The notes under the pieces were generated by a model. That model was not told the DNA's origin and made no database searches. It was given only the letters and a program-made list of their open reading frames with translations. Positions 40,401 through 51,263 of a stretch of DNA of 64,000 nt are shown here, piece after piece (position 1 is the first letter of the stretch; every line of letters starts with the position of its first letter). This DNA comes from Haemonchus contortus (lineage: Eukaryota; Nematoda; Chromadorea; Rhabditida; Trichostrongylidae). Both the position numbers and the translations under genes were made by a program. Location of the stretch: assembly GCA_000469685.2 (NCBI GenBank), contig LS997566.1:19019545-19083544 (forward strand), in the 5' to 3' direction.

Positions 40401-43400
40401 AGGCTGGAGGTGGCTCAGGAGACGGTACTCAGACAGCGACCGAAAATTAATGACTGTCATCGTAACTACAAGGGAATTGTGGTTATAAATCAACCATGAG
40501 GAAGTCTGCATTAACTAGGATTGATCAAGATTTCTAGAGATCGGGTGTTTATTGGGACCTGTCCTGTGGTTCACCAATGCATATCGACTTACTCGTTCTC
40601 GAAAGAGATGCTATCCTAGTCACCCTCATTTTCTGAGCTTTGAACACCGTGAAATATCAAACTCCTTTTTTGACGGAATTACTGAACAGAGTGTTTTCTT
40701 TTCAATGAAACGACACTGTTGGTCGGAAATCAGGTGCAGAAGTTGTGAACGCGGTTCATGCGACTATTACACATGGTAATAAAAGACCGTCTTGGTCGTG
40801 ACTTGTACGGAGATAGAAGTGAAACCAAATATGTGAAGTATTCACTCCACATTACTACCGCCAAGGGTAGCCCGTAAGGAGCCTTCTGCACTTATCTGGC
40901 CTTGTTCAGATACACGGGACTCTTTTGAGCTGTTGGGAAATGGTGTAGAGATGACTTGCTAAAGTAAACTATTCAGCATTCCAACGCTATGACGTCGCCA
41001 TTTTGAAGGCCATGGTCTCCTCTTTAGCCTGATAGCCTCAAAAGCTATCTGTTGTCCGACTTTTTCATAAGCAGCCGCTGTAACCGATACTCCTCCCAGA
41101 AAAAAAATGCAGTAGCACAAATGAAAACGATGGAAGTAGTCTTATATTGGAAGAGGGACATCTGGTAGCATAACTATGTCAAATCTTACAGGTCTCTGCA
41201 GTTACAAGAAATGAGTCTATACAAGTTTATGACACTATATTATTCTATCCGAACAATAATGGGGAACAATTCATACCTTTTTTTTATTTAATATGACAAT
41301 TTTATTGAGGATGGCTGAGTGTGAGAGCGTGGCATCTAGCTCACCATGCTGAAAGACCGTAGTCTTGCTCTAAAAAGTTGCCCGAGAATTTCAACAATTC
41401 ACGTAACTCGCTTGAAGGAGGCCTCACTTTTTTTCATGCTAGCTTTGTTGAAGTGATTGATATGCGTACTTGAATCAAAACAAACGCAAACACACAAAAT
41501 GTGATACCTATTTGTAACCATTAGGTGAAGATTTGTCAAAATTGAGCATGGGCGAATTCACCTTTGTTTTATATTCTCCTGATTGTCAACCTCGTTCAAA
41601 AGCTCCTAATCTATATACCATTTCTTAGGCTTCTGTATGCTACAGTGCCTGCAAAAAATCGATGATTTCGATCGATAGTTTTTGGTTTTACATACGAGAT
41701 ATCCTCTGTATTCGCTCATGTCGTAATCCATTGTTTGCTTCCGGCTTTCTTCATTGATGATACATACCCACACATACACAAGCATATCCAAACTACTGCT
41801 ACCGTATCTGAACTGTTACTTCAAGTGGTAATAAAAAGGTGAAATGGGGGCATTAGACAGAAAAGTGTTGAAAAAGGATATTCTGCTTCCATAACTACTT
41901 GTTTCAGTTTATTCACCGAAGGCTGGCTACTTACCACAAGTGCTTCGCACCATTCCACCTCTTAACGACAAGAAGTTCATCGATCAAAACTTTGCCAACT
42001 GCCTCGTTAAACCGTATGCGTTGCCACCAGTGAGGTTCACAGAAAAACGAGTTGTTTACTGGGTAAGAGATTCAAAGTACATTACATGCGTTCTTTATCG
42101 GATCCCTTACTGGTCGTGAATAAGTCTCGGGATCAACCACCCTCGTTTGTATTCACCTTTGGCTTGAGTCACTTACTGGTATCTGAAACTAGTATAGGTC
42201 AATTGGCTTCAGCATAATGATACAGCTCCAAGACAGATATCCCACTCATCGTTGCACATTCAGATAGTTGAGTATGAACCGCTTTTGGACTCCTGTGATA
42301 TGACGTTTGACGATTGGATTCGTATTGCGTCCGATATTAAAAAGGTATTTGCTCGAAAATGTCCGTCTAGATACCAACTGTGCTTATCGATCTTTGACTT
42401 TTGGCTAAAATTTTTTGTTCTAATTTGTTTTTTTTTTTGCTTTAATAATGTAATTTTTACGAAGACAGAAACCAGTTCTTGCAGTACGCTCTGCTCCACA
42501 TGATTCAATACCATCTGATAGAAATATTTCTATATCCATTTAATTTTCATTACAAAGGTTTTGGCAAAAGTATACGCAATCGTTAAGGCTTACCATAACT
42601 ACGACGGGTTTGTAGTGCTGCATGGCACAGACACATTAGCATATACGGCTAGCGCCTTATCGTTTATGATGGAGAATCTCGGAAAACCGGTGATAATTAC
42701 TGGTAGTCAGGTAACTGCCTTTTTAGCTGCTAGTATCACACAAGCCAATCTCGCTCTCTACCACTGCTGCCACTTCCAGATACCGGTCGCTGAAGTCCGC
42801 TCAGATGGTATGGAAAATCTTATAGGAGCATTAGTGGTCGCTGCAAACTTTGACATTCCTGAGGTGAGCCTCCTGGCAGGATGAAGAGTTGGCCTGAGCC
42901 TCCACTTCAGTTATATCTCCCTGAATTCTCTCTCTGGGCTCTTTCAACGTTGTACTCTAGATTTCAGTTAGAAACAAGAGCTAGCTTCCAGGTGTGCGTT
43001 TATTTCAACAATAAGCTGATGAGAGGGAATCGTACCATCAAGCTTGACAATGCTGCACTTGAAGCTTTTGACAGTCCAAATATGCACCCCTTGGCCAAAA
43101 TGGATATCAAAATCAAAGGTGAGGGTCGCCAAGGGTCTGAAGCCGTAGCCTAAAGGATTTACTAGAACTTCACCTCTTCTTCTGTCAGCGATTTCAAAAA
43201 TTTAAGTTTGTAAGAAAAGAGTCAGAACTTACCAGCTTCTACTGCCTGATGCTCAGTAAGCACATGAATAGTTCTTGCTTTTAGTTTATTACGATTCAAT
43301 CTTCCGCAACCCCAATGTGAATCCTTTCACCGTGCACGATAACCTTTGTCGAGACGTGGGACTGCTGCGAATTTTCCCTTCAATGAGCATTGAATCGGTA

Positions 43401-46400
43401 ACGTTCTTTCAAAAAATGGTTTTAATGTTTCCCATTGCAAAAGTTTCTGTGAAGTCCTCGACAATAATCAATCTTCTCACTGAGATGCGCTCCGTATCCG
43501 ACTCCCCTTGAAAATCGTTTTGAATGTGTGTCTGGCCAATCTATAATAGTAATGACTTGCGATGGGGGGCCGTACGGAATTCAGAGCGTTAATTTCCTCA
43601 GTCGAGTGTGGTACCATTTAAGCGAACTTAGAGGGGAAAGGGGCTTCGTCTTCTACATACTTGATCCCCGGACAACGCGCGTGTGATCCATAGTGCGTCA
43701 CTTGGCCCTTCACCGTCTCCAACCGGTATTACAGATATCAAGAGCAAAAATGGGCGGACGTTTCTGTTTGATACTTACTAGGTGGTTAGGAATCAATCAC
43801 GTCTTCTGAATCCTACTAAGTAATTATGCAATCCAGAAACTTCAATGGAAAGGGACTTGCATGAAGTTCTTGTATCTATGAGGCCTCTCAAAGCCGTATT
43901 TTCATAAAACATTGAAAGTCCGACATAGACACCTTTCCGCTGCAGGCTTCGCTTTTCTGACTGATCTCTTTTAGGTACGCGCGTTTCTGAAACCACCAAC
44001 GAAAGGTGTCATACTGCAAACATTCGGTGCTGGTAACATGCCGACAAGACGAAAGGATATTATCGAAGCTCTGACCGTGAGTAACGTTCTTTTCCCTTTC
44101 CATCGAGAACTTACCTCTGAGATGACTATTGTGCAATGAAGAAGGATGTGCTTAGTGTTATCAAAGAAGCTGCTGTGAGTGTTTGTGGGGGTCACGCTGT
44201 TTCCTCCACAGCCTTGAACCTTTTGGTAAATTGGGTAATTACCTAGTGAAATTGGGTATGTAGCTGCCTTTTTAGTTTCCACCTAACTATCTCTGTCTGA
44301 GCTGGCTGTGAATTTTCCATATCTCTACCTTACCGTGATCATGGGAAGCTCCGTGGTTGAACAGGCATATAGAAAATCAGACCAACAAACCGGTCAACTA
44401 AATAGAGAACAGCTGTGGAGACCACTCTTCTATTTCCTATACCATCCATACATGTTTACAACAATTTCGAAAAATTAGACCAGATCCTGAAATTTAATTC
44501 TGAAGATGTGCAACGAATTGAATTTGGAAGCATACTGTAGCGGTGCATGTCTCAAACTAATTTGAAACCCTGAATGTTCTCCGGTCGATATCCTAATAGA
44601 ATTAGACTTCAGTGTTAGTTAGCTGTTCTTTCTTATGCCGTGGTCGTTGGTCGTTCTCTGCTCTGAACAAGCAACATTGCTTCCACAAAACCAGGGCCGC
44701 TACTTGTCCATTGTTTCAATGAAGCGAAAAAAGCGTTTACTTACACTTGAAGCAAAGCCGGTGGATTCACTTACTTAGGATCCCATGTAACTGAACGGTA
44801 TCAATTCAAGTCAGAGGGAGCAAACAAAGTGCCTGAAAGGTGACAGCCCAATCTCTGTAGGAAGTGTAGAGCTGATATCATCTCACTTGGTCTGACTTCC
44901 GTTCCTTCCAAAGCCATCGTCTTCTCAAGCACTGAGCTGTGGACCACATCTGAGAAGGCATCACAAGTTGGTGCATGGTGTGGATCCGAGATCGCTGAGC
45001 ATCCTATGTATGTACCTCTCAGTTGTGTCCATGCCTCCTTAGAAATCTTGGTCTTCTCGAATCTTGGTATTCAATGGGCGCTTTCGCCCTTGGCAGTTTT
45101 TTTCGTCATGTACACCTTACTAAGTACGAAGTATCGCCTCATTACCCTTGAAAATGTATCCAGTTCTTTGATTATAATTCTTTTAAGGAAGCAATCAATA
45201 GAGGATGTCTGATCGTCAACTGCTCGCAGTGTGTCAAAGGGCAAGTGGATGTGAACTACGCTACGGGAAAGGTAAAGCTCTCACAAACAGCTTCAGTTTT
45301 AGTAATTCTTGTAGTTTTGATTAGTACTAATCAAAGAAAAATCCTGAAGTTCACTTATCTTTTTAAGTTAGATTCAGTCGAAAGAATTTCAAGGCAGAAG
45401 TAGAGTGATTCAAAGGCTATCTTACTATAACAGATGATTAGAAAGATCATGTCGCTTGCAAAATGATGGGACTAGGAAGAATTCACCAAGTTGAGAAGTA
45501 AGATTGAAGAACCAGTTCGAGAAAGGGTGCCTGAACTGATTACAGATTACGGCATTGTAGTCGGCAGTGCCTTTACCTAGGAGGTACTCAGAAAACGAGT
45601 TCCGAAAGATTACTTATTACATTGGTGTAGACAAACAATCGTCGGCCATTTTATTCTCTAAGGACTGTCTCAGAAAAAAATTGATGACATCGATGTACTT
45701 CAGGACGCAGATCTGCCTTTGCAGTAAAATCTTCCCTGAAGACATTGGCACGAATCTCAGGATCTTTTACTGGGAAAGTGAAGAATAGAACCTGGTGGAG
45801 ATCTCGTAGAAGGATTGCTTCAGCTGAAGAAAGAAGAAACCAAATTATGGATAGTAGAAACAGCCTGCTGGTTTCGAGGCTTATGCTCCCAATTTGAAAC
45901 CTTCAGCATCCATCTGATCCTTCTACTGTTCTCCTGCACCGATCGATCTTAAGGAATATTTATAATGAACTCCGTCCGAGTACACAAACGACGACACCAA
46001 AGCACTCTTACTCTTTTGAATTTTTGTCAGTTGAGATGTGTGGGCGATCATTTGGTTTTCGTTGGGTTCACATCGAGTCTGTCCATTCTGATGGCTTCAT
46101 TGAGTACATCGAGAACAGTTTTCGTCTAATTGATGACGGCATTTGAGGAGCGCAGCAGGAGTTCGATATCGTAGGTGACGTAGTTGAGATGATGTTAGGA
46201 ATGTAGTTTCCAGCTACAGACTGTTTGATGATTCGAATTATGCAGTTTTGAAACAAACTTATTCGAAGCGACGTCATTGTACTTGTGCTGCAACCGCAAA
46301 TGCGCAGGAAGTTGTCTTTTTATATGGGCGAGACATGGTGGCTTACGACGAGTTTTCTGGGACTTATCGAACTCAAGATCCGGTTGATTTCTTCGGCGAT

Positions 46401-49400
46401 ATTTCCCTCACAGACGAGTACCTACACAGGGTTTGATCGATCGAGTCTGCTGCTGATCGTTACATCTATTACTTCTTCCACCTCATCACCAGTTTATCGG
46501 AGTGCGTGGACTTTGGAGTCGTGGCATCTGTCTCTTCTTGTCGCCCTGTTCATGTAGGACATGTTTTGCTAATCAATTGCCCTTTGCATTGCTACGCCTA
46601 CGAAACCACGGATATCGCCTCATAGTACTTGGGTTTCTAGAGAATTGGCATCATCATGAGTTGGAAATTCTTCGCATGTGAGAACGTTTCCACAATATCC
46701 CTCTGTCGCCTGTGTTTGACAACGAAATCATCGGAGGCAGAAAACCAGCCGCTCGATGAAGAACGGAAGGAGGGCTAGTACGATATATAGTGCTAGAAAG
46801 CCTTGTCCTTCAAGAAATCAGCGTTCACTGGGTGAATTGGAGGAATAAATGAGCTTCTTGGTTGTGGTGAAATTGGGAAAGGCCAATCATTGACGAGGAC
46901 AACAGTATCTGTTGTGTCGCCACCGCCACTTGACTGGTAAAGGCTAAGTGAGTGATTGCGCTTTGCTTTGTCAGTATAGCAGAGAAGTGGTGCGTGAGAA
47001 GACAATGAAAAAAGTCTAGAATAAAAAATGATCTTTAGGCACAATTGAACCTGATAATTTTTGATGCAGCCCTTCTCCATTGTGATTCTGAAGCATTCAT
47101 CGGATTAAGGGTCACCTGTCATTCCTTTCGTGACTGGGCCAAGATAACCTTAAAGACAAGACTTGATAACAGTGTTGTTTTTGTCTACGCTACGTGCTTG
47201 AAGGCAGGGTTTCCCTGTTTACTTTGCCTACAGTTTCACTCATTCAACGTTACTTTCATCGAGCTATCTCCATTTTTCCCCACTTTTACTGCGACTTTCA
47301 GCGTCGCCTTGTCCGTGCTTCGCCTACTAAGCTAACTAGTCGTGAATTGTGCCTTATTCCGATTTAACTAATGATACCTTAACCCTTTGCGTACCCAGTG
47401 TTTTGCGTCGCAATGTAATATGAGTGCCAACGCGAGCAAAGTGGGATACAGATCAATTCATCCTGCACGCGGAATAGTGCCAGCTTTTTTTATAAAGCCA
47501 TGTCCTTGCCATAAAATTCCCTTTACCTGCTTGGGCATGGCTCAGTAACGACTCATATCTAGTTCAGTTGGGACCAGTAACGATCTTTGTTTGAGAGTGT
47601 ATTGAACTGGAATCTTCTCCTTCGAGTGGCGACTGAGGTAGACAGTTACCCCTGGGAGGGTTTGGGTAGCTGGCTACCTCAGTCGCCTCTTGAAGGAGTA
47701 GATTTCGAACATTGTTTTCAACGGAATTATTTTTCTTTGAAAATTCACCTATTATTCACGCTGTGTAACTGTACCCTTTCCTTTTTGCCAACTTTATTAT
47801 TCATCTTTCTATTCCATTTTTGCTTCCTTGTTTACCATCCACTATGTGTTACTTGTTGTAGGGTTTAGTCCCCTCGGAGGACTTCTCAGTGGGACCACAC
47901 TGTTTTCGTGCTGGCCTCACTGCAAAACATGCACTTTCAACCTTTTTTGGTCAACACCCCATGCCAGGATACTTTGCACTTCTAGACGCATTGTACTTTG
48001 GGATTAACACATTGTTTTTCTTGAAATGCCCTGATCAGTTGGAAAAAACAGTCAGTGTGATTATGAATTCTAAACAGCTAAATGATCACAAATACATCCA
48101 ATGCATCATTCCAGGCCTTCAAAAAGTGTTCTTCTACTTACAATAATTACTTCATGTTAGGAAGAGTAATGTAGTAGCTGATATTTCAGGTGCTCTATGA
48201 TATTGGTGTAATACCGGGATCGGATATGACATCTGAAGCAGCAATGGCTAAGATGTGCTACGTGCTTGGTAAAGACGAGTGGGATCACGAGACTAAGCGA
48301 ATGGTATACATACAGTTCTCTAGTTCCTTTTTCACACACTTTCTCCTTAAAGTGTGTGAAAAAGGAACACTTTAAGGAGAAAGTGTGTGAAAAAGGACAC
48401 ATAGACAGACAGTCCATTAAAGCCACAAAAATCAGAAGCCCCTGCAGGGCTTCTGATTTTTGTGGCTTTAATGAACTGTCTTCATGCGCCCAGAATATAT
48501 CGTAGAACTTTCATGTTGAATACCAAAGTTGGCTAGTTGGAGCTTGAACCTTTTCTCTCGTAACTTTTCGGTATTCTGCTGCTTTGTTTAGTCCACCCTG
48601 CCATTAGCAATCCGAGAGATGAATGGATGATGTGAACTTATTACCAGCTCCATTATGCCTGCATAAAGCCGTTCATTTCCGAAATTGCTCTAATCATTTG
48701 GGGAATTATTTCAATTTAAAAAAAGGAGGGCGGTGGACCCGACATAACCATTTTCGGATACCAAGAGATATGACCTGGAAGATGCAATGGGTTACCCCCT
48801 GGGCGCTCCATATGGTTATCAATTGCTATGAGTGAAAGCCATGGCTGGTGCTACTCAGCTACAGAAGTGCTAACTACGGCTTTCAGTCTTGCCTCCTTAT
48901 TCATAGTATCGAATAGCTGCGGAGCGTGGGAAAGGGTTAGAGTGAAGGATTTTCGGACCTTAGTGCTACAAACAGCATATTTTACAACATCGAATCAAAG
49001 TTATGTTCTGGGGACTGATGTTAATTTCTCTGCTTCCCGAATAGGTATCAGGACAACCTTCATACGTTTCCATCTCATTATTCTTATTCGTTTTTACTCC
49101 CACTCAAACCTTCGGACCTAACTTCTTTTTTTGAGATGCTTCAAGCAAATCTTCGCGGCGAAATGACCGTAACTAATCAGGCAGTTGCAATGCGTGAACT
49201 TGATATCAGTGAGTATTCAAGTCTAAATGTTAGTTGATATATGGCGTGCTTGATATAAGTGTTTTAGTCCCACATATCGCCAGATGCTTGCGATTGTCCT
49301 CGGGTACTGAGGTACAACTGATTCGAGACACTATTCTTCCACCATTGGTGTGCAGCGCTGCGAAGACAAACAAAGTGGAAATTCTCAAGAGTATAAAGGT

Positions 49401-51263
49401 AATTCTAACCAACTTGTCCGTCAAAGCTGTGATTCCTCGTTCGGAGTTGGTAATCATTCTTACGAGGGGCATGTTGTTAGATGGAGCATGAAGGCCTTTT
49501 TTTGATGTATGTTTAGTCATAAACTATGCGCCCACTTGATCCCTTAACTATCGCACGAAAATCGTAACCCTTGATCATGATCATGCTTCTTCTATATTAT
49601 CATGAAGGCAGCTTCCTATGAATTCAATTCTGATTTACATGGTTATAGGAATCTGGCGTGAACTTCTCCGTATGTGACTATAATCTCCGTACAGCGTTGC
49701 ATGTAGCAGCAACGAGCGGAAACTTGGAAGCCGTGAGATATTTGCTTAGCATCGGCGCAAATGTTCACGTCAAGTAAGTTCCATATTTACTGAAAGTTCG
49801 TTCTTCCCCCGTACCCCCGTACAGAATTGTACAGAATATATTGTGTGCATCCATTGAATGAACACACGGACACACCGACGAGCACAATAACCGAACTACA
49901 TTAAGTATGATAAAGGATAAAAGAAAATAGCTTCCGGTGCTGATCATTTCCGCCTTTGAGATGAACATCCTCATGCGAATTCCATTCAGAACTGGCAGGT
50001 CAAGGCGTATATGACCTATACAATGACTAAGGTGCCCAGCCTTTGTGCAAGTGTATGCTTTCATCCTTCCATACAGGTTTAGTAGTAACCAAGCGAACCG
50101 AAAGGTTATAAAGTTAGGCTGGACTGAGCAGATGTCGATCCCCGAACTATGAGGGTGTGATAGTGCGGTACTTCGCTACACCACCCTCCACCCTTAGATC
50201 CTACTACATATGACTCGTTAAGTGTGTTTGTTGGTCTGTCGGTATGTGTGTTTGACCAGAAATTCGCAAGCACTGTTCCCCTGGATATAGAGCATTCAAA
50301 TTCGACAGTAGTATAGGCGGTAGGAAGAACACATGGTAGATGGGACTCCGCCCACAGGGGCGGGGCGTGTGGAAAAATTGTTAATTCGGGCCTGGAGCTG
50401 AATCTATTCTGTTTATATTATATTCTTGCAGAGACCTGTTCGGATACAATCCTCTTCTATGTGCGGTGAAGGCGAAAGCGCTTCCTTGTGTTGTAGCGCT
50501 CCGTGATGCTGGTGGCATTATCGACATACCCCCATACAAACTTGGTAAGGGTTACGTACGTCATGCAGGCCTACTTTGGTTGTGCGTCTTTTCGCCTAGT
50601 GTAAACTGCTACATTTCTGGTATTATATTACTAAATCCAGGAGTGGACCTCTGCCTGGCAGCTGCCCATGGCGATGTTGAACAACTGAAATGTTGGGAAG
50701 CAGCAGGCAGTGATCTGTCTGCAACGGATTATGATAAGAGAACTGCACTGCATGTGGTAAGTAAAAGTGCATACATAATATGTATATTTCTAACATTTGG
50801 AACCGTTCCCGCGACTCTGTGGACATAGCTGGGAGTTAAATCGTGTCCCCAGAATATGATTTATCGCTCAAGAGTAGTTGCTTTGATCTATCTTTTATTT
50901 GGATACTCGCCTAATCGTCCTCTTAAACGCGCGCTGACAGTGGTTCTCACGATCTTCAAGAGCCACACGAACGAAATAATTCTAGGCGGTCACACACAAT
51001 CAGCCGGAAGCAGTGCGATACTTGTTGGAGAAGGGTGTTGATCCGTATGCTGTTGACGAATTCGGTACAACTCCATTCAGTGAAGCCAAGAGGAAAAATT
51101 ATGAAGTGAGTTCTCAAGGCATCACTGATTGATATTCGCACTTCACCGTTGAAACCGCATGTGTTTTTAGGCAATTTTGAACGAACTCAAGTCGACCTTA
51201 GAGCAGAAGGCCAATCTGACTCGGCGCAAACCCGTCCCAATCATTGAAAATGAGGTTCAATAA
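28288..51263 (+). CDS. L-asparaginase with C-terminal ankyrin repeats (19-exon model)
   Basis: Hydrolyses L-asparagine to aspartate and ammonia; related animal proteins are called 60 kDa lysophospholipase or ASPG. Exons: 28288-28418, 37392-37495, 39597-39732, 41908-42062, 42264-42344, 42558-42710, 42780-42863, 42992-43118, 43285-43397, 43975-44076, 45188-45271, 48190-48303, 49136-49208, 49268-49398, 49649-49773, 50432-50544, 50641-50756, 50986-51105, 51171-51263 (TAA). All junction phases agree, giving about 717 residues from the first listed exon. Motifs: LYTGGTIGM (39680-39715) with the nucleophile Thr; [43 protein letters not shown] with the likely catalytic Lys; [34 protein letters not shown]; then LRGEMT and ankyrin repeats. 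No signal peptide or membrane segment, so probably cytosolic. The N-terminus is incomplete or alternative: the first listed exon starts in phase 2 without ATG. Bacterial contamination is excluded by the introns. Confidence 0.9.
28766..29140. repeat. Long imperfect fold-back (palindromic) element
   Basis: Left and right halves are diverged inverted copies around about 28953. Examples: AGACCACGACAGGGAGAGCT at 28908 against its complement ending at 28998; AGGGAATCCGCTGGCGTTCG against a partner ending near 29010-29060; TTGAACAACTTCTGG near 28795 against a partner near 29100. Open frames on both strands (28625-29008 and 28764-29141) are consequences of the symmetry. It lies in the intron after the 28288 exon. 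Confidence 0.72.
29141..30419. other. Intronic DNA, nothing recognised
   Basis: No motif, exon or clear terminal repeat was found between the fold-back and the Tc3-like element. Confidence 0.4.
30422..31989 (-). mobile_element. Tc3-like DNA transposon, full length, inactive
   Basis: The left end reads CACTGCGTTGCATTATGATG, and the right end, reverse complemented, reads CACTGCGTTCCATAATGATA. Similarity continues for about 60-70 bp inward on both sides (AATTTCACC, GAGCACTTCAGG). TA flanks are at 30420-30421 and 31990-31991. The length of 1568 bp fits a Tc3-type element with a single transposase, which is on the - strand and frameshifted. Confidence 0.9.
30684..31745 (-). pseudogene. Tc3-family transposase pseudogene
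   Basis: Read on the - strand. The N-terminal DNA-binding part is at 31745-31620 ([11 protein letters not shown] and following). The second helix-turn-helix is at 31611-31430 ([17 protein letters not shown]). A catalytic-core start VVFSDEKVN lies at about 31210-31233, with the first Asp preserved. The C-terminal end [16 protein letters not shown] and stop are at about 30735-30684. Several frame changes and stops interrupt it. Known: this order and these motifs are those of C. elegans Tc3-type transposase. Confidence 0.85.
32066..32327. repeat. Second fold-back element, GC-rich arms
   Basis: Arms of about 120 bp are inverted copies. The left arm has GATTCGTGCGATTCTGGGTG and GCGGCAAATTGCGCGGCGAA (about 32075-32125). 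Their complements occur at 32265-32315. Similarity continues inward to ACCATTGGGGCAC against its partner GGGCCCCAATGAT, and to the AAGTAGAGTA / TACTTTACTT pair around a centre near 32190. Confidence 0.82.
32340..32866. mobile_element. TA-flanked MITE, 527 bp
   Basis: The left end is CAGTAGCGCTCAAAAAGTCT. The right end, reverse complemented, is CAGTAGCGCTCAAAAGTCAT, and the match continues into TCGGTGA on both sides. TA lies outside each end (32338-32339 and 32867-32868). The interior has an 88-codon frame (32508-32774) with no motif. The CAGT start and TA flanks suggest mobilisation by a Tc1/mariner transposase. Confidence 0.85.
32869..37391. other. Intronic DNA with a possible MITE scrap
   Basis: Noncoding by inspection. 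Around 34770-34960 there is sequence resembling the family A MITE (ACACAATTCACGGTGATTCT and TAGTACGAGATTATGACG), with only one recognisable end. Confidence 0.35.
37392..37495 (+). CDS. Second N-terminal extension exon of the asparaginase
   Basis: Acceptor CCATGTTCAG, 104 nt (2 + 34 codons), donor GTAAGT. The peptide includes [20 protein letters not shown] then [14 protein letters not shown]. Phase 1 in matches the exon ending at 28418, and phase 0 out matches the exon starting at 39597, giving NVSAT then [10 protein letters not shown]. It lies in the linker before the catalytic lobe. Confidence 0.75.
38560..38989 (+). promoter_or_regulatory. GC-rich putative internal promoter
   Basis: A markedly GC-rich stretch in an AT-rich neighbourhood, ending in a perfect palindromic CRE-type site TGACGTCA at 38941-38948, 41 bases before the ATG at 38990. 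The position just upstream of an alternative first exon fits a promoter. It could also be part of an unrecognised repeat. Confidence 0.35.
38990..39073 (+). CDS. Alternative first exon of the asparaginase (short form)
   Basis: ATG at 38990, 28 codons beginning [15 protein letters not shown] and ending AECIQ, then donor GTTGGT. It ends in phase 0, the phase in which the exon at 39597 begins, so it can replace the two upstream exons. The short form would be 667 residues. The frame remains open upstream without another ATG. An AG at TATACCAG (about 38971-38978) could serve as a trans-splice acceptor. Confidence 0.5.
39597..39732 (+). CDS. Exon with asparaginase nucleophile motif TGGTIGM
   Basis: Acceptor TTTCGGTTTAG, donor GTGAGT, 136 nt (45 codons + 1). 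It encodes a linker [14 protein letters not shown], then the first strand [17 protein letters not shown]. The first Thr of TGGT is the family's catalytic nucleophile. The following exon (41908-42062) supplies YSPKAGYLP, whose Tyr sits in the family's mobile active-site flap, and ends RVVYW. Confidence 0.9.
42558..42863 (+). CDS. Two exons with HGTDT and RSDG motifs (catalytic core)
   Basis: Exon 42558-42710 (51 codons) ends IITGSQ and carries [20 protein letters not shown], whose Thr-Asp pair is the second catalytic dyad. Exon 42780-42863 (28 codons) carries [20 protein letters not shown]. They are separated by a 69-base intron with ordinary GTAACT and TTCCAG ends. That intron is a multiple of three and has no stop in frame. 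Confidence 0.9.
44700..44960 (+). pseudogene. Possible non-LTR reverse transcriptase scrap in intron
   Basis: The + strand reads [16 protein letters not shown] near 44757, resembling the (F/Y)xYLGS motif downstream of the active site in non-LTR reverse transcriptases. No other motif is clear. It lies in the 1.1-kb intron between exons 44076 and 45188. Confidence 0.3.
45950..46260 (-). pseudogene. Possible reverse transcriptase scrap in intron
   Basis: The - strand reads [13 protein letters not shown], then [10 protein letters not shown], then LDVNPTKTK, resembling the stretch after the FADD motif of RTE-type enzymes (L..LN..KTK). The FADD itself is not seen. It lies in the 2.9-kb intron 45272-48189. 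Confidence 0.4.
47617..47698. repeat. Intronic hairpin, 25-base arms
   Basis: CTCCTTCGAGTGGCGACTGA (continuing GGTAG) pairs with the segment ending AGTCGCCTCTTGAAGGAG with about three mismatches, around a 32-base loop. It lies in an intron of the asparaginase gene. No function is assigned. Confidence 0.65.
48325..48397. repeat. Perfect palindrome 1, 31-base arms
   Basis: Arms 48325-48355 and 48367-48397 are exact inverted copies (TCCTTTTTCACACACTTTCT at the outer left). The 11-base spacer GTGAAAAAGGA is itself identical to the last 11 bases of the right arm. It lies 22 bases after the exon ending at 48303. Confidence 0.95.
48408..48480. repeat. Near-perfect palindrome 2, 27-base perfect core arms
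   Basis: Arms 48415-48441 and 48447-48473 are exact inverted copies (ATTAAAGCCACAAAAATCAG in the left arm) around CTGCA. After one mismatch a further 6 bases pair (GACAGT with ACTGTC). It starts 10 bases after palindrome 1, in the same intron. Confidence 0.95.
49268..51263 (+). CDS. Ankyrin-repeat exons of the asparaginase C-terminus
   Basis: Six exons encode about 230 residues after the linker exon 49136-49208. Repeat-like cores are [98 protein letters not shown] and [16 protein letters not shown]. The spacing and the TALHVA consensus are those of ankyrin repeats, as in animal ASPG proteins. The protein ends in basic [16 protein letters not shown], then TAA at 51261-51263. No canonical AATAAA was found close downstream. 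Confidence 0.9.
50199..50400 (+). mobile_element. Helitron 5' end fragment in an intron
   Basis: Begins TCCTACTACATATGACTCGT after host A, then GTGTTTGTTGGTCTGTCGG and one diverged copy of the 144-bp unit seen at 26.5-27.3 kb (GGACTCCGCCCACAGGGGCG). No 3' hairpin or CTAG end follows before the exon at 50432, so it is 3'-truncated. It lies 32 bases upstream of that exon. Confidence 0.65.

Noticed and set aside
47379..47470. piggyBac-like end (TTAACCCTTTGCGTACCCAG)
   Set aside because: Only one end is seen; no inverted partner with TTAA was found within the intron.
47634..47655. TGAGGTAG, the let-7 seed, inside an intronic hairpin
   Set aside because: The seed lies at the loop end of the stem, so a 22-nt mature RNA would run into the 32-base loop. 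This is not a let-7-type precursor shape, and an 8-mer match is expected by chance.
39597..51263. Bacterial contamination or recent horizontal transfer of an asparaginase
   Set aside because: Seventeen spliced exons, nematode-type splice sites and ankyrin repeats in the animal ASPG order argue for a resident animal gene.
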